A DNA stretch of 64,000 bases from Oxytricha trifallax (Eukaryota; Ciliophora; Spirotrichea; Sporadotrichida; Oxytrichidae), in the NCBI GenBank assembly GCA_000711775.1, contig ARYC01002748.1, forward strand, positions 1-64,000, given 5' to 3'. A program made the translations under genes and the position numbers. Within the stretch, counting starts at the first letter, position 1; every line of letters starts with the position of its first letter. The notes beneath the pieces are model-generated. The model worked only from the letters and a program-made list of their open reading frames with translations. It was not told the DNA's origin and ran no database searches. Below are positions 22,301 through 34,145 of the stretch, one piece after another.

Positions 22301-24560
22301 GGAATTTTTTAATAATGTTACTGATAATGCACCACAATTATAATTTTTTTCTAGGAGTTACAGCTGTTATATATATATATATATTAGGATAGCTGTCATT
22401 ATCAATTTTGAAGTTTAATTTTCAGCAACAATCCTGCTTTAAAAAACAATTGCTTTTATATTTATATTTTATGTTATCATTCAAAGTTTCTATTGTTTTA
22501 CTATAATTAGATTTTTATTAAATATTAACTTCTATATACATTAAACTATTATATTTATTCAAACCAAAGTTCAGTTAATAATTATTATTAAGATTCATCT
22601 GATTTAAATGCCTACGCTTTCGTATCATTATGAGAAATAGTTATTTAATAATACATGTTCCCACGCTTCTAAAAATTCAGAGTTATTTTCCTAATTAGCT
22701 AGTCGATTCTTTTAAGATTTGTTTATTCAATAATAATAATAATTAATGATTTTGAAAAAATGCTTAATTCTATTTAAATATCTTATTAAATTTCTAATTT
22801 TCCTTAATAAATTCAAGTATATAATCTTTTATTAATAATTTTTATGAAATACAACTGTTAATTTAGTTTTTTTTAAAAATAATATTTAAAATAATCCATT
22901 ATAAAAGATTTTAAAATGAAATTATTTTCTCAAATAAATAGATATAACTTTAAGTATTTCATATTTATTAAACACTTATATTATAAAGAAATTTTAATAA
23001 CAATAAGACAGATGGTATATCTAGGACAATCTATTTAATAATGATATCGTGACTTTGGGGTTGTTATTATTACCTATAATTTTAATATTTTTACTGTACT
23101 TACCGTAAGTAGTGAGTAGTTTTTAAAGGATACAATAACTTAATCCTGTTACCAGATATTATGCCGTGTTTAACATTAAATTTGATTAATATTATGGCTT
23201 TATACTTAAATTATTAAATTGTGTCAACCTGAAGCATGATATGCATCTACTATTGTAGATTTTAGTAGAATTTAGCAGACAGGTATTAAAAATCATCAAT
23301 GAATACTAGTGAAATTTGCTTGTCTGTGGATATCTACTCCTTCTAAAGTGATAAATATGTTATTTTAAGTATCGAATTCACTTTGCTAATTAACGAGTAA
23401 GTTTTGAACCAAACTATTCCCATAATTTTTTGAATGATTAATATAATGTCTACTCTTATGAATTGCTCCAATATCACTTGTCCGCTTTCATAAAGAGTAT
23501 CATACAAGCCATATGTTAAAATATTGTTGTCGTAAATTTATTCAAACATAATTACTGCTAAATTAATTTATCAGGGATCGACTTTTAATATTAACTTAGT
23601 CTTTATAATCTTTTTTAGTTATATAGTAATCTCTTGGTTATTTAATTAATTGCCATCACTTATTTTGTTAACTAAAAGATATTCTCTGACACTTTCTTTT
23701 ATCTTTTCTGAAATTTACTCTTTCTTTATTGAAGCAAAAGTTATGTTATTTAATCTACTGCCAGTTTTTGTATAAAGTATGGAAATCATCTTTCATAATT
23801 TTTCTTCCCTTGAAATAGTTGAATGGCATGCGGATTATATTATGATTTATTTCATATAATCTGTTTTCATCATATGTCGATCTTTTTATTCCCCATTTTA
23901 TATAATGATATAATAGCTCTATCAAATAATTTATGCTAGAGTTTCTTATGAGTTACGTTAATTTTAGATTGCAGTCAAACTTCATCCACTCATCCTGAGT
24001 TTTTTCTTAGTTTATAATATTAATTAAATTGTTGGTTTTTAAGATATTCGTCCTAGAAGCTTTGATGTATTTATATTTACCCAATTTGCAATTCAAATCA
24101 TATTATACGAACATTCTAGAAAGTTTTTTCAAGGTACTTTCTATACCAAGTTATCACTTTTTTAGCTAATTATTAATTAAAAAGCTATTTAACGTTTAAA
24201 TATTAATATAAAATAGGAGATTTTAATCCATACTTCTACTTTAATAATTTAAATTGCTCTCTTTTTCTATTCAAAAATAAAGTAACAACTTATAAATGCA
24301 GTTAATTTTCCATATTTCAAAAAAAAATTTAAGATTCATATGTAGTATTATATAATATAACACTTGTTCAGCTACTAAACTATAATATAAATTTTGAAAC
24401 TTAATCTAATTAAATTATTTTACTCTTTTTTGTACTCTTAAATTTAAGACTAATCCATAAAACATACTTTAATGGCATATATATATTTATAATTTAATAA
24501 TTATTAACATTTTATGTTATAATTATTAATATTTTATGTAATATTTTATATAAATCATTT
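19400..24560. other. Long AT-rich germline region, no gene supported
   Basis: About 5 kb at roughly 75-80% AT. Weakly coding-like bits occur at 19430-19790 and 20100-20300 (plus strand), but with TGA as the only stop such stretches arise by chance. A TATATA microsatellite lies at about 22370. No element ends, RNA genes or strong inverted repeats were noticed. Confidence 0.45.
22959..24114 (-). other. Two consecutive open frames of uncertain status
   Basis: Minus-strand frames 24114-23656 (152 codons, starts MFVQYDLNCKLGKYKYI) and 23549-22959 (196 codons, starts MFEQIYDNNILTYGLYDTLY) are open with TAA/TAG as Gln. Composition is rich in K, N, I, Y and Q, as expected from AT-rich DNA, and no family is recognised. 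At this base composition frames of this length are expected by chance, so they are recorded only as candidates. Confidence 0.2.
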
Positions 24561-24582
24561 CATTATTCTATTGCTGAATATA

Positions 24583-25960
24583 TCAATGCTTCTAAATGTC
24601 AACGGAGAAGTTGAAGTTATTCGATAACCAATATTAATTTATTTGGAAAAAGAAGTAATTAAAATAATTCATAATATATTTATAAATATAAAATAAAGAA
24701 AAACACTCACTAGAGAGTATATTAATTTCTATATTTATTTTTATTTTATATTTATGCAAATTATTTAATTGTTAGGTCAATTGAGATCTTTCAAAGTAGC
24801 AGCTGATTTTGATATTTAACTATCTTTGCGCAATAATCTTAGTAATTTGAGCTTCTAAGCTCACGCGATTCACTCCTGTAATACTCAAACAGGACTTTAC
24901 TAATAATCATTAAATCGATAGTATTGCAGGGATAATAGAGTAATCAGATTTGCTTGATGAGATCATTTATTATATTTTCGAAGGTACAAGAGAGGTTTTA
25001 CTCAATTACTACAGTAGAAGTAGTTAAGAACGAGTGTTTTTTATAAATATATATATATATATATAATAAAATTTCTAATTAAATTGCACTATGATTCCCT
25101 TTGTTGTCATTAAGTGGCACTTGTGTATTTAAGCTATTATTTTCATCATCAAATTATATTCAACCTTTTTCTTCAATTACAATAGTTTTAATTTATAATT
25201 TACACTTAATCTTAATAGCAGATTTTGTGGTTTTGATCTACAATATAATTATTTTTTTTAAAAATCTTAGAACTAAGTCCCTAGAAAATCAGAAACTTAT
25301 CCGATAATATGAGTACAACTTGAATCAGAGTAAATAATGAAAGGACAATGGAGATTCTGAGACAGTCGGGATCTTATATTACGAAGCATAAATTATTTTT
25401 ACTCATCCATCATATGCCATTCATCCAACTATCTTTTTTATTTAAATATCAAAAGAAGGTTCATAGGAGATATTCTTAAAGCCAGAAGTATTGCCTGATT
25501 TTTTTACTATGGAGTTTACTTCTAGTGTCATTTTGTTTTCCTCTTAATGATAGGGAAGTGATTTGAGCGATTTCCAATAAAAGTAATCCTTATATTGCTC
25601 ATAATTGGACCATTACTAATCAAGCTGCAATAGTTTACTGAGGTTTTCAGTCCTAAGCAGCAATTTAATATATGTGTTCCTCTACACTCTTGTTATTCAG
25701 AACTTTGATAGAGATAGCAATTATTCAGATTCTAAGATTGTGAAAGCTAAAAGTACACTAAGAGTAGCTTCGAATTCAAAACTAAATTGAATTTCACATC
25801 TTCAATAAATGCACTTGTATAGCAGCATTATGACAAAAAAGGTTGCAGGTGCAGTGAAAGTATATTAGTTATTATAAAAATAAGCTGTTTTAAATATGCT
25901 AGAATCAAAATTACGATATCACAATAATCTCGAAAAAATGGTAATATTATCTGAGTTATT
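24583..25960 (+). pseudogene. Decayed or segmented gene region upstream of TBE D
   Basis: Successive coding-like pieces in changing frames: MLLNVNGEVEVIRQPILIYL; LRSFKVAADFDIQLSLRNN and CNTQTGLYQQSLNRQYCRD ending at TGA about 24957; a membrane-like piece FPIKVILILLIIGPLLIKLQ; then RDSNYSDSKIVKAKSTL; then QHYDKKGCRCSES. A GTAATT...TTGTTAG insert at about 24653-24774 could be an intron. TGAs and shifts separate the pieces. Product unknown. Confidence 0.35.
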
Positions 25961-25972
25961 AACAGTATAAAT

Positions 25973-26089
25973 CAAAACCCCAAAACCCTTTCAGTAGTTT
26001 GATTGAGTTTTTGATTGATAAAAGTAGACTATTAGTGCATACTTTATTAGGGTTTTAATAGGGTTTATGTAGGGGTTTAATGTTTAAAT
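25973..26089. repeat. TBE D left ITR
   Basis: Telomere-like start CAAAACCCCAAAACCC. Nearly identical inverted partner at 30016-30132. Confidence 0.92.
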
Positions 26090-26110
26090 ATTAGTAATTT
26101 AAGTGAGTAT

Positions 26111-27163
26111 ATGCGAGGTTTGGGGTCAGTTTATGACAGTGAGTATATAGATTTATTGTTTAAGTTGCGATATGGATGTGATGAATATAATGACCAACTC
26201 AGGCCTATTCTTAATTACACGTCTATAGCAAGGCTTCTCCATAAATCTCCTGCTACTGTTAGGTCTCACTGTCTATTAGCATTGAATTTAAAGAAATAGC
26301 ATCTTAATTCTAAGCCTAAGAGACCCTTAAAATTTTAGCAGCATCATATTGATTATCTTATTAATGATAAGACTCTTAAATACTGGGCTTACTTCTCTCT
26401 CGCCTAGAGATCTGTGATGTTTCATCGCCAATTTCCTGAGCTTCACATCTCTGCTTAATCTATAGCTAACATATATAAAAAGAATGGAATATCTTACAAG
26501 ACAGTCAATCGCATAAAGAGAGTGATTGACTTTAATGTTCCATTTTATAAGAATAATTTAAATTATATATTCGATTAAATGCAGAGGTCTTAAGAGCATA
26601 ATATAAAGTTCATTCATGCTGATGAAGCTGTATTCACCTTTAATACCTTCGTATAAAGGTCTTGGTATTAGAGGTACAGCAACATTGAAGTATATGATCA
26701 AAAGGTTAAGGTTTAAACTCATGCTATACTTGGTGGAATCGGTGAAGATAGTGGGCTAGAGACTTATGTTATCCACCCTCGCTCTATTAAGACTGAATAA
26801 TATATATATATAGTTTTTACAATAGATCAGAGACAAATACGCTGACGAAGAGATCATCCTGTTTGTTAATAACTTATCAGTTCATAAAATTAAAGACTCA
26901 AGAAGGGAATACGAAAGGCTAAACATAACACATGTATTTAATATTCCTTATAGCCCTCAGTTCAATGGAATTGAGCTATATTGGGGCCTATTGAAAGGCC
27001 ACTACAAGAAACTTCTGCTCTATCATTTGATGCACGATCTGAAGATAGATAAAGTAGATTTTATTAAGAGTGCTGCTAAAAGAGTCAGCGATGATAAAGC
27101 TAAAGTGTGCGAAAGAGAAGGGAGATTTGTGTTTATAAATAAGTATTAGATTTAAACGAATGA
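26111..27163 (+). pseudogene. TBE D 42-kDa DD34E transposase, second Asp changed to Asn
   Basis: ATG 26111 starts MRGLGSVYDSEYIDLLFKLR, followed by a helix-turn-helix (TSIARLLHKSPATVRSH). The frame runs open through the first catalytic motif (HADEAVFTF) to about 26800. There an insertion in a TATATATA tract shifts it. The second catalytic site reads FVNNLSVHK where other copies have FVDNLSVHK, so that acid is lost. PQFNGIELYWG (third acid) is intact. A further T-run deletion lies near 27127. Stops converge with the 22-kDa gene about 7 nt away. Confidence 0.88.
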
Positions 27164-27169
27164 ATAAGT

Positions 27170-27961
27170 TCACAAATTAAACTTGCCCGTAAAGGGATTT
27201 GGCTTATCTTTCTTTTCTTCCTCTTAAGGCTTGCTTGGGCCCATGTTTCTTCTCTTAGTGCCAGCTCCTGCATCTATGTTCATATCTACTGGCTTTTATA
27301 AATCTTTGCAGAGTCTCTTACTAAATTCATGCTTTACCTATGACTTCCTCTCTCTGTTTAATTTGCTTCGCTCTTTCATCAAATATATAGCAGTGCCAGG
27401 TTTTTCTATAAAGTTAGAAGACTAGGCTTACTTTAGATGAATGGATGCTTCTGTAGTTCCTAGAGCCAGGTGTCGCTGATTTTAATTCCCTGCTTCTCTT
27501 TTTTCTTCAGGAGAGATGCTATAGCGTTTCTTATGAGCTTCTCATATAACTTCATTTAAGTAATCAGGTTTCAGAGTTGCAAGAACACCGAAGAAGAAGT
27601 TTCTCTCTGGCAACTCATTAGAGAGTTGCAGCTTTGATGGAAGGTAGAGAGCAACATCTGGATCACTCATCCCATCATCATAGAGGTTTGTTACTGAGAT
27701 TTCAGGGTAGTTAGGTATCTCGATCATTATTATTTCATTAGACTTAAAAGCTTTTTTCTCTTCACTTAACAATGCCTTTAAGAATGATATTTTTGTTCCC
27801 TCCTGTGTTGGTAAGAACAATCCAACTATGGTTAATAAGTTAGTTATAAGTGAAAACTTACCTTGCTATCCCAAGTATCTGTAAAGATCTTCTTTACTCC
27901 TGAATTTTACTATTAAATCTTGAGATTATATTCTCTTCATTGCATCATTCATAGATTCCAT
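27170..27961 (-). pseudogene. TBE D 22-kDa protein gene (intron 27826-27861)
   Basis: Start ATG 27961 (MESMNDAMKR). The 36-nt intron GTAAGT...CATAG joins YLGQQ to VGLFLPTQEGTKISF. The core IPNYPEISVTNLYDD and LPERNFFFGVLATL is open down to about 27542. There a TGA replaces a Glu codon in the VIEEAHKK motif, and a 1-nt A-run insertion follows. Without those lesions the frame would run on with a basic tail. The protein is specific to TBEs and of unknown function. Confidence 0.82.
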
Positions 27962-28525
27962 CTTGCTTCAAGTTTCTATAAATGTTTATGAAATTTAAAA
28001 TTATGGATATCCATTCTAAACTTACTAAAATTTTACTACTAAATAGGGAGATCCACTTGAAGGTCAACCTGAATCAGATAAATAGATAAACATGGAGGAA
28101 CTTTCTCCAAGTTTCAAAATTTGACTTCCATTTTTATCAAACTTTCTCCATAAATTGCTCCTAATAATAATTAATTTAATTAGGTGGTGCTCCTAATTTA
28201 TATAAAACTTAATTAGGAGGTTAAATTAAAGTTCAAAACCGTATTAGGTGGTGCATTAAAAAAATTAAATTTTTAAACTTACCCTCCTAAATTTACGAGA
28301 ACAGATTTAGGAGCACCACCTAACTTCCCAAAACACATTTAGGTGCATTTTATTGTATAAAATGGATGAAATAATATATAAATTATCTCAAAATTTTAGA
28401 AGTATAAAACTAATGTCTTTCACTCTGTTCCTATTAAACCTCTCTATATCTTTGAGGATATGATCCTACTTTTGTATAAAGGTAGAATTTAAACAGCTTA
28501 TATAATTATTAATAGTATTTATAAA
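27962..28525. other. TBE D spacer between divergent genes
   Basis: Contains the repeated TTAGGAGG, TAGGTGGTGC and CTCCTAA motif field typical of these elements. It is a probable shared control region by position only. Confidence 0.5.
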
Positions 28526-29971
28526 ATGAGCGGCAACTTACTAAGAAAAGCGGCATTGCTTGGCATTAGCCAGCAGAAACTTTCTTTCATGAATCAAAAT
28601 AAAATTGAGACTTGCGATGCATATACCTAGTACGAACCTGAAATTCTCTAACCTTAGGTCTCAGACTTTGAATAACAATTCAGTTGTTAAATAGAAATGC
28701 AGAGCTAAGAAATTCAATGCGAAGTTCCAATAAAAATGATTGAAGAAGAGGAAGAGAAAAAAGAAATTAAAGCATTACATTTATGTGAAGAGTGTGAGAA
28801 GAACTTCACTTATAAATCTGCTCTTAAGCGTCATATCTTAGAGTAGCATTCTAACAAGCCAAAGCTCTATCTTAAGCATGATAAGATAGATGGAAAATAC
28901 TTTTGCCCATATTGCAATAAACAATATAACCATTCAAGGGATTTAAAAGTTCACCTATAAAACCATCATGGCAAGAAGTTTGAAGTCATAGATCCCGAGA
29001 CTGGTGAGGTCTTCCTTCAAAAAAGAAAGCCAAGACACCCTTTAGAATCTTTGGAACAAAGAGTTAAGAAAGAAAATAAGCTTATTAAAGCAGTGAGAAA
29101 CCTTCCAGCTTCTGAGATAGTGAAAATCACATTGAAGATACAAGCACTAAAGCTTCCAATTTTAAATGTAATTGACCTAAAAGAATGTAAGGAAAGTTAT
29201 CTTATACTTGAGGACAAGTTTGAGAAAGGTAATAACTGATAAGCAGTTCGCATACAAGATTTATCCATTCAACTACTTTAAATGCGATGACAAGTATCAA
29301 ATGGAATTTGTCAATGAGTACTAAGCACTTACTAAAGCAAGGATAGACAGTGCAGATTTATAAATAAGCTCGATGCAATACTGCTTGCTCAAGATCATGT
29401 TGCTTTTCGCCTCCCTCTATATTAAATGACATTAAAAGACTACATTTAAGATTAAAGAGTTCCAAAGTAGCTACCTCTTATTCTTACAAATGTTTGCAAA
29501 GGCATAGAAGAGCTGCACACTTTAGGGTATGTTCATAGAGACTTGAAGCCTGAGAATATCATGCTTGACTATTCACCTCTCAGAGTAGTAATAATTGATT
29601 TCAATAGATCATAAAGAGTTGAAGCTTCAGGACTTGGCAACGTCTATGGTACTCCTGGATACTTCCCAGAAAGGGAGGACTGGAGAGATGGTGATATTAA
29701 GTGGGATGTATGGGCTCTGACAGCAATTATAGCTGAATGCGATATGCCAAGAAATGATTACTATGGCTGTAAGAGAGAGAAAGATTCAAAGCAGAGAATA
29801 CAGCAATATCTAGAGTAGAAAAAGATAAAAGGTAAAGTGAAAGATATGGCTGAGTAGATAATCATTAAGCCTAACCATAGAGCGGAGCATACAATAGACT
29901 AAATTGAAAGTTGGATAGGAGAAATAAAGTTTAAAAAGTTGCCTCATGATGCAAAAGTATTGTTTGAATGA
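28526..29971 (+). pseudogene. TBE D 57-kDa zinc-finger/kinase gene
   Basis: ATG 28526 starts MSGNLLRKAALLGISQQKLS. Fingers: CEECEKNFTYKSALKRH..H (about residue 88) and CPYCNKQYNHSRDLKVH (about residue 125). The first 235 codons are open. A 2-nt loss at about 29226 shifts the frame, and smaller lesions follow at 29340-29470. The kinase half then shows VHRDLKPENIMLD, IIDFNRS (DFN for DFG), GTPGYFPEREDW, WDVWAL and a C-terminal helix. TGA at 29969-29971. Confidence 0.88.
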
Positions 29972-30015
29972 ATAGTAAAAATAAAACCCCTCTAATACAC
30001 ACTTATAAACAATAC

Positions 30016-30132
30016 ATTTAAACATTAAAACCCTACATAAACCCTATTAAAACCCTAATAAAGTATGCACTAATAGTCTACTTTTATCAATCAAAAACTC
30101 AATCAAACTACTGAAAGGGTTTTGGGGTTTTG
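30016..30132. repeat. TBE D right ITR
   Basis: Ends GGGTTTTGGGGTTTTG. AAT target copy follows. Confidence 0.92.
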
Positions 30133-30489
30133 AATGGATCTATATTCAAAGAAATTTTGAAATGGCATTTTGAAAATTTATTATTATAATTATTACATAA
30201 ATCATAATTCTCCTATAAAGTGAGTGGTTATGAATTTGCAATCAATGAATCTATAAGGCATCACTGAATTAATAGTAAGTATTATTATTAAATAAAGTTT
30301 GTTATAAAAGACTAATTTGAATTTGATTGTTGTTAATATAAATTTATTATTAGATCAGATGTATCAGATTAGATTGCTTTTTTTTTCAAATTGTTAGACA
30401 ATAATATAATTAGAATCTAATTATACTAGTATATTATAATGATAAATAAATATAGAAATTATTCGCTAATCTTATCGGACTTCTCGGAA

Positions 30490-31213
30490 GTCTCGCAATT
30501 ATTTTAGCTTTCAATCGTGAATTCATTGCAAACAGATTCACTTTGGGCTCAACACAGAGTTAAAACAGAGCACTCAAGTAAAAGAAGTTAGCCAGACGAT
30601 GTGCCACCATCATCAATATTGCTGGTTTGACTGTTCACTTGACTGGTCGCCATTGGCCTTCAATTTGCTCCAGATCTCGAATCTGACTGCTATAACGCCA
30701 TTAGAACCTCAATTCTTGCATCTGACCAACCCACTGACACCGTCAAAAGGATTAAATTAATGGGGAAAGAAGCTAAACATTCTGTCTTATTCTTGCCGAT
30801 TTCCTTTGGTTTAAGGAATACTTAATTTAAGAGGAGTTACCTCAAAGATATCCTGTTATAAATTTAGAAGTTCATGAAAGTTGTAAACTTTTCCTGTTAA
30901 AATGCTAAGAATTCTTGAGGAACTCCAATGATGGTTCTAGATCTACGATCCAAGACAGCTCCTAGAAGTTTTACTCATTAACAAAGAGATCACTTATGCT
31001 GTTTCTCAAATCACTGCAACCTGCAACGTTTATTAGGTTGCCTACACATTCAACAACGGTATTGGTGAGGGTTTTCAACCTTCATTGCCAGAATCGCTGG
31101 AGGAAAGATTAAGCAAATCCCAGATGAAGTTTATGACTACTTGAATTCATCTACTAATTCAGAAAGACGACTTGGAAAGCTCTTCTAAATCATTGCTGAT
31201 TGGTCTATCTGAA
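30490..31213 (+). pseudogene. Broken host gene of unknown family
   Basis: GC-richer island. Pieces in different frames: VAIGLQFAPDLESDCYNAIR then ILASDQPTDTVKRIKLMGKE; IYDPRQLLEVLLINKEITYA then SQITATCNVYQVAYTFNNGI; then FIARIAGGKIKQIPDEVYDY and LNSSTNSERRLGKLFQIIAD, ending WSI and TGA near 31211. At least two shifts and one in-frame TGA (just upstream of WFQIYDP) interrupt it. The style resembles the secreted gene 2 segments at 15.3-15.9 kb, but no clear alignment was found. Confidence 0.45.
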
Positions 31214-33165
31214 GAGAAAAATAGGACTTAGTAACCTATCAATAACATAACAAATTTGCTGAAACATAAAAACAATTTGACAATAATATATGTAGGCTCT
31301 TCCATAATAATTTAATACAAAATCCCATTCTTTCTCTACAATCATATTCACATCGTACTTTTAATAGTAATAATCAAACATGAATTTGATCTTGATTCTC
31401 TAATGATAATAATTAGATGTCGAAAAATAAAAATTATTAATTAAAACAATTTAATTTAAAAGTAATAAATACTTAATATTGTTTTAAACAGTATGATTTG
31501 TAACTGATTCATTTGTAGAAACTTCCTTATCTCATTTAGATTTATACTTTCTTACCTAAATTTATGAGCAATTGAGTTTAATTTGGTTCTAATCGAGACC
31601 AAAGTAGCTGGCAATTTTATAATTATTGTTTACATAAAGCAATTTTACTTTCAATTAAAAATAACCATAGTTTTATGCCATTATAAACATATTTTCTGGT
31701 TATTTTGTAAATCTTTTTACTGTATTATTTAAAGGTTTATTTGTTTTATAAAGATTAAAGCCTAAAGTAAATATTATATAGCTTTAATTACAATTTTAAT
31801 ATTCAGTTTTTATGATGAACAGTGATCATACATATAAATGAGTTTCTAATATTAATTTTCAGATCTATTAATCATAAAATATTAAAAATAATTAAATATT
31901 TACACCTCAGTAGTAACTCCTTCATGAATATTAAGCTCATTATATTCCCAAGTAAATGCATCCTTAGGATATTCAATAAGAGCAATCTTCTAAACTCAAA
32001 TCTTTCCAATGATAACAGCTCATTGCCAAACTCTGAGTCTGAGACAAAAGGAATTCAGCTGGAAATAGTTATCAACTCTTAAATAAAGGTCAAAAGCTAT
32101 AAATAATCAGTCGTAGAATTCATTGATAGTAGTTTCGTAGTCTAAGTTATTAAACTAATGGATCTTCTTGGCAACTTATTATTTAATTTGATTGCAGCAT
32201 GGTATTTATTTGTTTCCTTATTATAATAAATATTTTATAGTATTTACTTATATTCCAGATAAAAAGGTTATTATATCATAAATGTTAAATTTAAGAGATA
32301 GCTAGTTCTACAGAGATCAATTTACTACATTTGATTCTTGAATATTGTCCAGTTCTTCAACTCCATTATTGTACATGGATAGTCATTAATTAACAATTGG
32401 CAAATATATATATTTTTATTTTCGTATATTCTGCATATTCTAAAGAGAAATTTATCAAATTTAAAAACTTTAATTATTTCATAGATTATCATCATATATT
32501 TAAAAGAAATTAAAACTTCTCATTTACTCATAATAGGTAGCTGCAAAAGCCATCTGGAATTAGTCAAGGATATTGAAGTATAAGTTTACTGATTTCTAGC
32601 ACCAGTTATTTCTTAGCTATTACTAGATATTTTCATAAAATTATTAATATTGGCTATGTTTTGTTAATATTTAATTAGAAATTACTATGATTTGTTGAAT
32701 TTTATTGCATAAAATTATTTACAAATATATTGATATTCTACTCTAATTATTTAAATTATATTTCTTATTTAAAAGAACTTTCTTGCTGCATCACAGTTTT
32801 ATATCTAATTTTTATTCAATAAATTGTTTAATTTTAGATAAGTGTTTGTCAATTAAAACTATAGTAAATAATCTAAATTTAGATATTTAAAATATAAATA
32901 TAAGCTAAATCTTATTTGAGATATACCATTAAAATTATAGTTTTTTTTTTTCTAAAATAAATAATGTGATAATAAAAATTAGCACTTGAAACTGCATATT
33001 TTCATTGTCAAAGTCATCAGTAATAAAATCATCATAATTATCAAAATTAATTTCACAGTTTACAATAAAATTAAGCCATGAAACATATAAATAAATATGA
33101 TAAACATCTTCAAAAATTTATAATGATTATGCTATTTAATTAAATATAATTAGTTAGATAACATT
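31214..33165. other. AT-rich germline DNA; one doubtful ORF
   Basis: Mostly featureless. A frame at 31822-32334 is open for 170 codons (contains ESETKGIQLEIVINSQIKVK), which is not beyond chance here. ATT at 33163-33165 abuts TBE E. Confidence 0.4.
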
Positions 33166-33250
33166 CAAAACCCCAAAACCCCTTAGTGAGGTTTATAAGT
33201 GCTTTGATTTATAGGGTATAGTTGGGGTCTTATTGGGGTTAGTAGACAAA
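33166..33250. repeat. TBE E left ITR
   Basis: Begins CAAAACCCCAAAACCCCTTA. Partner at 38944-39028 with a few mismatches. Confidence 0.88.
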
Positions 33251-33464
33251 ATGCAGGTTTTATGGGAATTTAATGAATATTTAATGATTATTAGTGTGCT
33301 TAAATCAAATAAATTTTATCTGCTTGTCTTTGTGATACCTATTGAATCTCGCTGTCTTTATTTGTTCTAGAATTCATTAAATGATTATCTTGGATATGCT
33401 GGAGCTTTAACTATGACCATCTCAACTATCTTCTTAATTTATCGCAGATTTCTTCTTATTTTAT

Positions 33465-34018
33465 ATGTTTTAGCAGCTAAACTTATTGATTATTTCTCAT
33501 GCTTTGTTCCAAAGTATGACATACTTTCCATATCGCTCTCTAATATAATAGCAGCAACTGCCCATACATCCCACTGAACTGAGCCATTAGTCCATTTCTC
33601 TCTAATTGGGAAGTATCCAGGAGTGCCAAGAACTTTTGCTAAAGTCACTATCTCTTATCTTAAGGCTCTATTGAAATCGATAACTACGACTTCTAAAGGG
33701 CAGAGGTTAAGCATTACATTTTCAAGCTTCAAATCTCTATGAACATATCCAAGTTCATGCAACTCCTTGACACCTTTAATCATATCTGTTAGAATATCAT
33801 TTAAGTCATTAGGGTATCTATTATAATATAGATAGTCTCTTAAAGTCATTTCAAATTTCTTGAGCCTTAGTGCGATGAAACCATAGCTTAATATAACACA
33901 TTTAACTTAAGCAATGTTTAACAATCTCTTCTTTAAACCTATCTAAGAATCTATTTCCGTTAGCAATCTCTTCTTTAAGTCCTCTCAAAGAATCATATAT
34001 TCCTTACAAACTCATTTT
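33465..34018 (-). pseudogene. TBE E kinase-like gene
   Basis: A candidate own start at 34018 reads MSLQGIYDSLRGLKEEIANG. A frame change near 33850 leads into MTLRDYLYYNRYPNDLNDIL, HELGYVHRDLKLENVMLN and VVVIDFNRALR, then GTLGTPGYFP-like and WDVWAVAAII segments. HRD and the Asn of the catalytic loop are present. DFG is again DFN. The copy is close to open but carries at least one shift. In other TBEs this domain is fused behind the zinc fingers. Confidence 0.72.
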
Positions 34019-34059
34019 AATACTCTCATTTTTTTAAAAAAATAATAATAATAATAATT

Positions 34060-34100
34060 AATCCTCATCGGGGGCTCAAGGCCCCCCGGATGAATATATA
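34060..34100. other. GC-rich stem-loop between TBE E genes
   Basis: CATCGGGGGC and GCCCCCCGGATG form an imperfect stem around a TCAAG loop, standing out in very AT-rich DNA between two minus-strand genes. A near-palindrome AAGGAACTAGTCCTT follows at about 34113. It could act at the RNA level. Role unknown. Confidence 0.6.
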
Positions 34101-34145
34101 TGTTATATATATGTAAGGAACTAGTCCTTTTAATTAAAGTTGTTA

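Larger units (their letters stand above)
25973..30132 (+). mobile_element. TBE transposon D, full length (4,160 bp)
   Basis: Complete element with ~117-bp ITRs starting CAAAACCCCAAAACCC and a 3-bp target duplication AAT (25970-25972 and 30133-30135). Gene order: transposase (plus), 22-kDa gene (minus), spacer, zinc-finger/kinase gene (plus). It is the best reference copy of this TBE subfamily in the window, though each gene has at least one lesion. Confidence 0.96.

Noticed and set aside
22959..24114. Two adjacent minus-strand ORFs of 152 and 196 codons as a definite gene
   Set aside because: With TGA as the only stop and ~75% AT, frames this long are expected several times in 64 kb by chance. 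Composition is what AT-rich DNA would give and no motif is recognised. Kept only as a low-confidence entry.
27231..27425. Plus-strand ORF overlapping the 3' part of the TBE D 22-kDa gene
   Set aside because: A run-on of the transposase strand past its stop, antisense to the 22-kDa gene. Its composition mirrors the antisense strand.
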